Part shown: in pieces, positions 55,221-64,000 of the stretch
Layout: each line of letters starts with the position of its first letter
Position numbering within the stretch: position 1 is the first letter of the stretch
Source: Ampelocalamus luodianensis
Lineage: Eukaryota; Streptophyta; Magnoliopsida; Poales; Poaceae
Length of the DNA stretch: 64,000 nucleotides
NCBI GenBank assembly: GCA_036346255.1
Contig: CM070618.1
Span: forward strand, 62,321,655-62,385,654
Reading direction: 5' to 3'
Made by a program: the position numbers and the translations under genes
The notes under the pieces: model-generated
The model's database searches: none
The model's input: only the letters and a program-made list of their open reading frames with translations
Told to the model about the DNA's origin: nothing

Positions 55221-56660
55221 AATAATCTCTTTACTTAAATCATTTGAATTTATTTATTAGATAGCAGAGTAATAACTTCTTACTATTATATCTGTAGAAA
55301 ACAACCGAAATGCTTGTCCTTTTTAAGGTCTTCATTGGGAATGTGGCTGTCGATGGTTTAGTATCGTTTTTACGAATGAATGTTGGGGACTTTCCTCGAG
55401 TTCAACTACACAGGAAAAGACACAGGGATTTTATACATGTTCAGGCCTTCTCCTAGGAGAATAATAACCATACTCTGTGTTGTTGTATTGACTATACTTT
55501 ACAACAGAGAAAACATCACTAGAACTAGGGCTTAATGATTTCTGTCTGTTGATCTTGTCTTGTGTTCATTGTCATTTTTCCTCTCATTGTTATCTTCTGT
55601 CCACTAGCTTTACTCCTTATATAGCGCATGAGGGGGATTAGTTGTCTTGTACCAAAAGGCGTCTCACTGTTTGATGAATTACACATATTCAATGACGGTT
55701 ATTGTCAGAGATTGATCCTCCCACGTCGTCTTGCAGTTATGTCAGAGATAGAGGTTTAGTACGTGTTGTTATCCCAAAGAATAACATCACATATTAACTA
55801 CTGTGTGTATTAAATACAGCATATAAGTGTCCCTAGTCGATTGGGCTCACATGTCTGTAGGCCTTGTCGATCATAGGGTGGTTGTAGTTGACCTGGTCAT
55901 AGTAAAGCTTACGACCATGAAGTGATCATAGTAAGGCTTACGATCATAAGGTGGTCGTAGGAAATCTTACGACCACTAGGTAGTTGTAGAAGTACTTACG
56001 ACCATATCGGGTTGTCGTAAAATGATTTATGACCACTTGGTTAAGCTTCTCGCTTATTGATGATAAGAGGTATCCTTACGAATAACATGAAGATATTGCT
56101 ATCTATAATAACAATTACAGATAAACAATTTAATTAATTGAGGATTATTATATCCTCGCCATCTAGCCCCCTAACTTCAAGTGAAAGTAACTTACTTGAA
56201 AAAGATATCGTAGTATAGTAGCCGGAAGCAGAGTCTTTCCGACTGGTATTTCATTTGACCAGAAATTGACTTGATCAAGAAGGTAATTTTACTTGAGTTG
56301 AAAAGACAGAACTGCTTTTCCCGAACGGACAGATCAAAGAATGCCAATCGACTCTCACAGATCTGTCCGTTGGGAGCGATTTTCGAAGGGGTGGCAACTG
56401 TTGAGTTCCCACGATCTTTAACTCAGACCTATGGTTATAAATATCTACCAAGGGTGTGACTTAGGATTTTTACTTTCCCATTTGCTTCAACTGCTTTCAA
56501 GCTCTCGTTCCCTTTGTCGCCAACCAAGTCTGCAATCCTTCCCCAAATTCTTCCAAATCCAAATGAAACTCACTTAGAAGAAATGACCATGACCGTTTCC
56601 AAGTGGGAGAAATCCGAGATGGATGTGGTGCCGAACTCGGGAGTAGAAGGATACTAAATT
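55221..56660. other. LTR-like remnant with palindromic repeat array
   Basis: A TGTTGGGGACTTTCC sequence at 55383 looks like an LTR start. The section 55894-56041 contains five imperfect palindromic units (listed separately). An ATG-led fragment MTMTVSKWEKSEMDVV near 56584 could be the start of a retrotransposon reading frame and is cut off where the Gypsy LTR begins near 56660. No end or duplication could be matched. Confidence 0.4.
55894..56041. repeat. Five-unit palindromic repeat around TTACGACCA
   Basis: Units of 29-31 bp follow the pattern TGGTCGTAG, AA, a variable core, CTTACGACCAC, AGG. Each unit is itself an imperfect palindrome because TGGTCGTA is the complement of TACGACCA. Five units are head to tail with 10-25 percent variation by eye. 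Confidence 0.7.
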
Positions 56661-59600
56661 CTATGTGTTTACCACACTAGTCTAGGAACAGCTAGTGTAC
56701 ACAGTTCAACAAAAATGATAACAAGTCCATATCACATATTTTATTCATGTAATCAGAGTTTTATTACAAAAGAGCATGTAGCAAAAAAGAAAAGTACAGT
56801 GGAAGCATAGAGTAGTAGTAGGCTACACGATACGCCACAGGCAATCGTCTAGGGCGCAGCCTAGCCGTCCAAATCCTCCTCATCTATGAAGTACTCCTCC
56901 TCTGATCAACAATATTTTAAGCAAGGTGAGTACAAAACATACTCCACAAGTTACACCCATAATAGAGTATAATGCATGCATGGAATTATCAAAGGAAGGA
57001 TTATATGGTTAAATTTGCATAAAGCAATGTTTTTGTTCTAAATACTTGTACTAAGTTCCAAAGTAGTTATTCTATAACTAAAATTTATTTTCTAAATTCT
57101 CAAGTTTTATAGTATGATAACCTCCATTCAAATTCTGGTGAAGGATACCCTCCTATCACATGGCTAACCGCCAATTTTCCAATTGAATAAACTATCCAAA
57201 ATCATTGGTGTCAAAATCATTTTGAAATCAAAACCAAAGTGTAATCCACGAAAAGCTTTGTTTAGCATGTTCATGACCGTGGACACGGCTATTTGAATAG
57301 TTTTACACTATGCAGATGTTGTATAACTTTACCCACAAGAGATAGTTGCTTAACATGTCGGCCAAGACACGCTTCCGAAGGTGTGCGACTAAGCAAATAT
57401 TACGAGGCTTTTACAATGTCCCACCCCAAAGTTATTATGACTGCTAAGGTTTCACTTCTATTGGGTTAACCACCCACCGGAAGCCTCCTTTTGCGCTAGG
57501 TGAGAATACTGCCTAACCGACACCCGCACATCAACATAGCACAATTAACAATGAGGTGTTACAAATTATTTAGCCTAGTCTGTCCTATTCTAGACTTGTG
57601 GTAGTATGAAAGGGCTTTACAAGCCGTAGCTCGTGGACCGGTCCTTAACTGACTTGAGCAACTTTCAATAAAACCCTGGTCTCGATCATTGAAATGATTT
57701 GATACTGTGCATCAACTTGCACCAACCTTAACAACCATTTTGCCCAAGCCTAAACCAGTTTTCATTTTGTTTTGCTTTTCAAAATCATTTGCAAAATTTT
57801 CCATGGTAGCCCAATGCCATAGATCCATTTTTAAACCAAGCTGGGTATTTGGCTAAATTCCCGAAATTAAACAATTTTCGTCTAAGCATGTCTTTGTGTA
57901 GTATTTTTCAAATGGTTCCTAGGTCATACTATTGTATCAACTAGGTTTTTCAGCTATAGTGACAAGGTATACTATTCCAAGGACAGAGTTGGTGATACAA
58001 AGGAATTAGGAATAACTATAATAATTTAAAACAAGGATTTAAATTGAATTAGATATAAATAGCATTGCAATAATAATTTAAAACAAAATTTAAATGATTT
58101 AAATTACTGGGATTCAAATATGATCAAAGATGTAACTTGCGTGGCTCAAATTGTTGTTGGTCGGACTCATCGAGAAAATCCAACTATCCGGAGTTGTTGA
58201 AGTCTATACATGAAAATAAGTCAAATTGAAACAAAATTCAAATTAAATAATAATGAACTTCAAATTAAATAATTTTGGTTTATATAGCTAGATTATAATT
58301 TTAGATGAATTTAGGAATTTGAATAACTAGAATCGGAGCTCGTATGAAGGAGAACGATTCCTCAGAAGTTTGAATTCTAAAGAACTTAACCTAAATTCAT
58401 TTTCAAGAATTAATGATTTATTTTTCTACAGGGAATCTAATTATTGCACAAGCATGATGTTAGCAGCTGATTTTCATTTTTAATTCATTTATTTTTCTAT
58501 GAAAAAAGCTATTTCTCTCGCTGACATATGGGCCCATGGTCCATGGAACTGGTCCACGAATGGTCAAAGGTCTATGATAGACTCGGTTCAAGGAACAGTG
58601 ACAGCTAAAATTCGTGTGCTGGCATACCTGCCACATGAGCATTGACTGGGCAGAAGGGAGTGAGGTGGCACTGGCGTGGCTACCAGGTGGCGCCATGTGG
58701 GCTACCACGTCACTCCTGACGGCGGCGGCGCACGGAAACCAATGGTTTCGGCGAACGGAGGCGAACTAGCCGACGACAAGGGTATCGAATGAAAGAGGGC
58801 GACGATGCAAACCTAATACGCACCTCTTCGGTGGAAGTGCGCGATGAGGCAGCTGGCGACGAGGAAGAAAGGCTACGATGACGTTCCGATGGTGGGAGCG
58901 TGCGCACGGGGTGGAACAAGGGACACCGAAGCTCGTAGTAAAGACGATGTGGCCGGAGTGTCAACGTCGATGACGCAATTGATGGTGGCGAGGCTCAGGT
59001 GCAACGCTGGAAGATCCCAAAATCCAGCAATGTGAGAGTAGGGGAGCTAAGGCTTCGGGGAATGGAATGAGTGGAGAATGGGGATGCTGGTGCCCCCTTT
59101 TATAGGGTGACAGAGTAGCCAAGGTGGCGAGAACGTGGGCATGGTTTTAAGCTGGCGCAGTGCTGATGAAATTGCGAGTTAAAGAATGAAGAAACGGGCG
59201 TTTGAATGCGCAAGAGAGTGGAAGGAGATCATCGGTGTAATTGCCCATGATCGTGAGTAGAAACGGCTGTGTTAATGCACAGGAGTGGCGAAAATGGTGG
59301 TTGCGTGGGTGTGGTTGGAGCTTGAAGGCAAAGCTAACAGGTGGGCCTGGCGCGTGAGAAAGAGAGAGGGAAGAGATTGACGGGGTGGGCCCGCTCGTCA
59401 GTGAGAGGAGGAGAGGAGAGAGAGGCAGTTGCGGGAGTTGAGCCGGGCAAGAAAGAGTGGGCCACGCGGAAAAGAAAAGAAGTGGGCCGGAAGAAGAAAT
59501 TCGGCCCGAACTGATTTCTAGATTTTTGTTGGATTTCCAATTTACAGAAATTGAGATAAATGAAATAGGTTTTTTAGAAAATAGCAAATAAAGTCCAAAA

Positions 59601-59797
59601 ACTCTGGAACAATTCACATAAATTCCATGAATTATTTCGAACTAGTAAAATATTTTCAACTCAAAATTGGTATTTAGATTACAGATAATTTTATTTTGGC
59701 TTAAAATAATTAGGGAAAAACTTTTAAAAGGTCCAGAAAATTCAACAAAATTAGTTAAATTTTATTTTTAATAGAAATAAAATGTTGGGATATTACA
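56660..59797 (-). repeat. 3' LTR of the truncated Gypsy element
   Basis: The right boundary is sharp at GGGATATTACA. The left boundary is an estimate from where the sequence changes character. The body shares phrases with the solo LTR at 29320-48896, such as TTTACCCACAAGAGA and AGACTTGTGGT, so the two are related but diverged. Open frames in 58460-59617 are GC-rich LTR sequence. Confidence 0.7.
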
Positions 59798-59850
59798 AAC
59801 CTACCCCCCCTTAAAGGGAATCTCGACTAGCTAGCAAAGAGGTGGGGATA

Positions 59851-61863
59851 CTAGGCTTTCAAATATTCTTCTCGTTCCCTAGTGGCCTCCTCTTCTGAGT
59901 GATTGCTCCAGTGCACTTTGCAAGAACAAATGACTTTGCTCCCAGTGAAACACTCTGCCACATCAAGAATCTTGATCGGATGTTCCACATAAGTGAGGTC
60001 TTCCTGCAAATCAATGCTCTCAAGCGGGGTTTGCTCTGTTGATACTCGGAGACATTTCTTCAGCTGAGACACATGGAAGACATCATGAACTACAGATAGC
60101 GATTCCGGTAGTTCTAGCTGATATGCAACTTCACCTCTCTTTCCCATAATCTTGTATGGTCCAATAAATCTAGGTGCAAGTTTTCCTTTGGTACGAAATC
60201 TTTTCACGCCTCTAAGTGGAGTCACTCTGAGATACACAAAATCTCTTGTTTCAAAAGACAGATCTCTCCGACGATTGTCAGCATAACTTTTCTGTCGGGA
60301 CTGTGCCATTTTCAACTTTTCCTTTATCACTTTTACTTTACATTCAGCCTCCTTAATTAATGCAGGTCCAAAGAACTAATGTTCTCCTACTTGATCCCAA
60401 AGAAGAGGTGTTCTACACTTCCTGTCATACAATGCTTCGAATGGTGACATGTGAAGGCTGGCTTGATAGCTGTTGTTGTATGAAAATTTTGCATAGGGAA
60501 GGTTCTTGTCCCAACTAGTTCTATAATCTAAGGCACAAGCTCCCAACATGTCTTCCAAAATCTGATTCACCCTTTCTGTTTGGCCATCTGTTTGGAGGTG
60601 ATAAGCGGTACTAAAATTGAGTCTCGTTCCTAATGTTTCATGCAGACTTTTCCAAAACCTTGATGTGAACTACAAACCTCTATCTGACACTATCCTTTTT
60701 GGAACCTCGGACAGACAAACAATCTTTGCCATGTACAACTATGCTAGTTTCCCACATCCATAATTGGTTTTCACCGGGATAAAATGTGCCACTTTGGTCA
60801 ATCGGTCTATTACCACCTAGATGGAATCATATCCTGATTGGATCATAGGAAGTTCGGTAATAAAGTCCATACCAATTTCTTCCCATTTCTATTCTGGAAT
60901 TGGCAATGGTTGTAACAACCCTACGGGTCATTGATATTCTGCCTTGACTCTTTGACATACATGACAATGTGCAACATACTCAGCAATTTATCTTTTCATG
61001 CTGACCTACCAATATCTTTTTTTTTTAAACCCTGGTATATATGGGTACTCCGGAATGAATGGAATAAGGAGATTCATGGGCTTCTTGTAATATCATTTGC
61101 TTCATCTCTTTGTGATCAGGCACATAGATACGGTTTCCAAACCAAACGGTACCTTGTTCATCTTTAGAAAATCCTGGAGTTTTTCATCTTCTCATAATTT
61201 TCTGAATTTCTTTAATGTCCTCATTTGCTTTCTGATTTTCTCGGATTTGCTCTTGATTTGTGGGTTGTACTTCTAAAGTGTGCACACAACATTGACTCAC
61301 TATTTCCAAATTTAGATGTTTCAATTCTTCAAACAATCTTAGGTGATTTTCTTGAGCCAAAATTGTGTTGCAATAACCTTTTCTGCTCAAAGCATGATCT
61401 GCAACTACATTGGCTTTACCAGGATAGTAATGAATGCTAATGTTATAGTTCTTGATCAGCTCTAACCATCTAATTTGCCTCAAATTGAGTTCTGATTGAG
61501 TGAAAATATACTTAAAACTCTTATGGTTTGTGAAAATCTCACAGCGATTACCAATGAGATAATGCCGTCAAAGTTTCAAAGCATTCACAATTGCTGCCAA
61601 TTCCAAGTCATTTGTCGGGTAATTCCTTTCATGAGGTCGTAACTGACGGGATGCGTAAGCTACAACCTTGCCTTCTTACATCAACACACATCTAAGTCCT
61701 TGACGTGAAGCATCACAAAATACTTCAAAGTCTTTGTGGATGTCAGGCAAAGCCAACACTGATGCTGAAACTAGCATTTGCTTCAACTCTAGGAAACTCT
61801 TTTCACAGACTTCTGTCCTTCCAAACTTCCTTTTTTTCTTTCTTTAGCAATTGAGTCATAGGT
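59851..61863 (-). pseudogene. Partial Gypsy pol: RNase H, integrase, chromodomain-like end
   Basis: From 61863 leftward: a short RT-end segment, RNase H (IKNYNISIHYYPGKANVVAD near 61440, followed by HALSRK, one residue more than the usual ALSRK spacing), a damaged integrase core at 60600-60900 with several stops, an integrase C-terminal part at 60376-60570 (MNQILEDMLGACALDY), and a C-terminal module at 59851-60330 with FIGPYKIMGK and a chromodomain-like CKVHWSNHSEEEATRE. It is heavily decayed and related to, but distinct from, the element at 30396-45863. Confidence 0.85.
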
Positions 61864-61866
61864 CTA

Positions 61867-62046
61867 GCGTTTGTGCCAAGCTGATGGAAGCCACAAGAGA
61901 AGGTGGTATCTGGTGAGAGGAGGAAGATTTTGTCATGATCTTCTGATCTCATGTATGGGCCAGTGGTCACGGTCCTCGATGGGGAAGCACGAGGAAAACT
62001 GGAAGGAGAGTAATGAAAGAATGGCTAGAAAGAGCCGTGCAGCCAT
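61867..62046 (-). pseudogene. N-terminal fragment of a receptor kinase
   Basis: ATG 62046 (MAARLFLAILSLLSFQFSSC) encodes a signal peptide. After a frame change in the 62000-61965 region, the start of a B-lectin domain follows: EDHDKIFLLSPDTTFSCGFH, matching the equivalent part of the intact kinase (SVEDHARPFLVSPDSNFSCGF). The match ends at 61867, where Gypsy sequence starts. It is the fourth member of the local RLK family, reduced to about 60 codons. The remainder may have been removed together with the Gypsy 5' part by one deletion. Confidence 0.85.
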
Positions 62047-64000
62047 TTTCTCCCTTTCAGGGAGCTCTGCTCGGGTATGGAGGCGTAGAGAGAGGCAGGT
62101 AGGTAGCTTTATGTTCTGTTTTAACGCTTTGCAACTTAATTTGATGACGATATGCATTAGCGCATAGACGGATAGACCTATCTTTGATGCTGACTTGAAC
62201 TATTGAAAACTTAGCCGAGAAGGCAAAAACCACAGGTAGGGCCAGGATGTGCACATTGTATTTGCTATACTCTATTGCTTTGGTTTGCATGATGTCAACT
62301 GATAGAGCATTTGCGTTTCTTCAATGAGTGGAAGAGGATTACAGGCTAACACATAATCTGATGGCCTAAGTGAGTGGTGATATGTGTATTATATGAGATC
62401 TTCACATTATAGTTTTTGTAATTTTAGTGCTTTTACATTTGCATGGGCCAAAATTAGTTTACGGGAGTCAACACTAACTATGCTTGTACACTAATAATAA
62501 ATCTATACACCAGATCTCGCTCATGTCACGTGCCCAGGGAAAACTATATGTTTCAGAAATTTTATCGTACCGCACTAATAAAACCGGTAACCGACGGATA
62601 CTGGATATTTTGGCAAAATTTCGGACGAAATTTTTTATTTGAAATTTGATTTTTTTTTTCAGATATAAAGACAAACTTTATCTAAATTTTGAATTAAAAT
62701 ATGAATTTGGATGAAAATTAGATAAATCAGAATTTTTTTCTCGATATGAAATTTTATTGTATCCACCGATAACGCCGGTAACCCGGCTGTTACAGGTGAT
62801 ATTTGGCCGATAGTATTTTCCATGCACGTGCTACTATTTATGGTAGTCAACACAAATGCTGCGATTGCTCCGCATCTCAACGAGTTTTTTCTACGATCTT
62901 ATCTGGTTCATGCGACAAGAAGCGTTTTTTTTTTTATTCAAAGTCATTTCCTTTAGTGGGGTGCTGGGTATCTCGGAAAGAAACGAGGATTTCTGACATC
63001 TGTTCTCGCCGACGGCGTTGCAAAGGGTAAATCAAACATGCATTCTTGGACTTTCGACCACTTTGCGTACTCTGCTACTCACCTTAAGATCCTAAAAATA
63101 TTTCCTTTGCTGATAAAAGTATACACAATTTGTACAAATGTGCTTCAGTTTAAGATTGCATGCTGTGTATCTAATTCTAATGTTTATAATGCACTTCGCA
63201 CTTAAAAAATATGTATCTTTTTTTAGCCACATAAACAAATACTCTGAAATCTGAATTTCTGACAACGCCCATCAGGAGAGAAGTTCTCTAATTAATATGG
63301 TTGTTTTGATATTTTGCCTCATACTGACAGCCTGAATATTGCACTAGCAGTTTTTCTAGCAATTCCGTGTCAAGATGCTCTTCATTTGGCAGCCGAATCA
63401 ACGATTAGTGATACTAGTAGTAGTTCGGATGCCTTACGGTGATAAATATCTTTATGACTTTGCCGACTAGCTACTAGTTTGGTCGAGCGACTGGTCATTT
63501 CAGTTTGCCATTTCTTTCTCGCCTTTTCCCTTTACTAAGTCTTTTCTGAAGTACTCAGTCATCATCCTTTCCATATCGATATTTCATTATCATTATCTTT
63601 CCATCTTAGCAGGAATTGGCTCTGGTTTTGATCTGGTCAGTTTCTGCGGCAGCAACCATGCAACTGAATGATCTTCACAGTTCACAGTGTTTGGTCATAT
63701 CAGTGCTACTGTCCAATCAATGCACATTTTCCAAAATTATCTACTCAAGAGAGATCAGGACTGGCATTAATTTGAAAATTAGTGATTTTTGTTTGCATTT
63801 TGTAAAATTGAAAAGAAAAATGAAATATGATACCTGCTCTAGACATGAGCATAGGAATAATAAGTTCATAGCATATTAAAATACATTTTCTCTTTGAAAA
63901 ATGTCAAGCAAAACGGTACTTGTGACGTTTCATTGACGCCGTGCCTGTACATGGATATTATTGGTCTTGGTTACTGACTTTGTTTGATGCATGAAAGTGA
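62047..64000. other. Flanking sequence, no gene recognised
   Basis: The part next to 62046 should hold the old promoter of the RLK fragment; no TATA box was assigned. Between 62570 and 62820 the phrases AACCGGTAACCGACGG and CGCCGGTAACCCGG flank an AT-rich core containing AAATTTCGG, resembling a known style of short grass repeat, but ends were not defined. Open frames up to 87 codons at 63616-63879 have no domain. Confidence 0.35.

Larger units (their letters stand above)
56660..61866 (-). mobile_element. 5'-truncated Gypsy retrotransposon, minus strand
   Basis: Reading leftward, there is a partial pol (61866 to 59851), a polypurine tract seen as TACCCCCCCTTAA on the plus strand (59801-59813), then an LTR starting at 59797 (minus-strand TGTAATATCCCAACA). 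The LTR probably extends to about 56660, though its outer end is unsure. The 5' LTR, gag, protease and most of RT are missing: homology stops at 61866, exactly where the RLK fragment begins. Confidence 0.85.

Noticed and set aside
60931..61167. Open frame on the plus strand at 60931-61167
   Set aside because: It is antisense to the decayed integrase of the minus-strand Gypsy fragment.

Overview
This is nuclear DNA from a grass (Poaceae, probably a panicoid; the species cannot be read from the window). Three things point there: a ZmPK1-type lectin receptor kinase family, a CACTA element with a CACTACTACAAAA terminus, and nested chromovirus-type Ty3/Gypsy elements with long LTRs. I see only one gene that looks functional. 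It is a single-exon receptor-like kinase (RLK) on the minus strand at 49258-51675. Nearly everything else is transposon, transposon remnant or broken kinase copy.

Layout. 1-5840: noncoding sequence with several nonautonomous DNA elements (hairpin element 2158-2507, hAT-like element 2838-3337, purine minisatellite near 4080-4230). 5841-8170: a full-length but broken RLK pseudogene. 8243-8966: a short hAT-type element just past its stop, with an exact 8-bp target duplication. 9866-13588: a 3.7-kb hAT element with a decayed transposase gene. 13746-14073: a second, inverted copy of the 2158-2507 element. 14165-15055 and 15963-16843: two copies of one hAT-type element in opposite orientation. 17134-17278: a 3'-terminal RLK fragment. 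17830-29126: a complete CACTA element (exact 3-bp ATA target duplication) with divergently transcribed TNP2-like and TNP1/Ulp1-like genes, both decayed, and a captured F-box-type gene fragment. 29320-48896: a solo LTR (5-bp duplication GCAAA) split by a 15.5-kb Tekay-like Gypsy element at 30396-45863 (5-bp duplication ACAAT). 49258-51675: the intact RLK. 52000-56660: mixed noncoding and transposon-like sequence with spliced-looking low-complexity exons. 56660-61866: the 3' part of a minus-strand Gypsy element, cut off where it meets an N-terminal RLK fragment (61867-62046). 62047-64000: nothing recognised as a gene.

How it fits together. Four related RLK pieces (5.8, 17.1, 49.3 and 61.9 kb) show that this was a tandem cluster of ZmPK1-like kinases. 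hAT, CACTA and Gypsy insertions then pulled the cluster apart, and one copy survived. The insertion order is readable: the solo LTR is older than the 15.5-kb Gypsy element inside it. The most interesting structures are in the CACTA element. It has a divergent promoter built from the element's own terminal repeat motif in two sequence variants, and it carries captured host coding sequence. Many open-frame breaks are single-base indels, so part of the decay could be sequencing error rather than biology.
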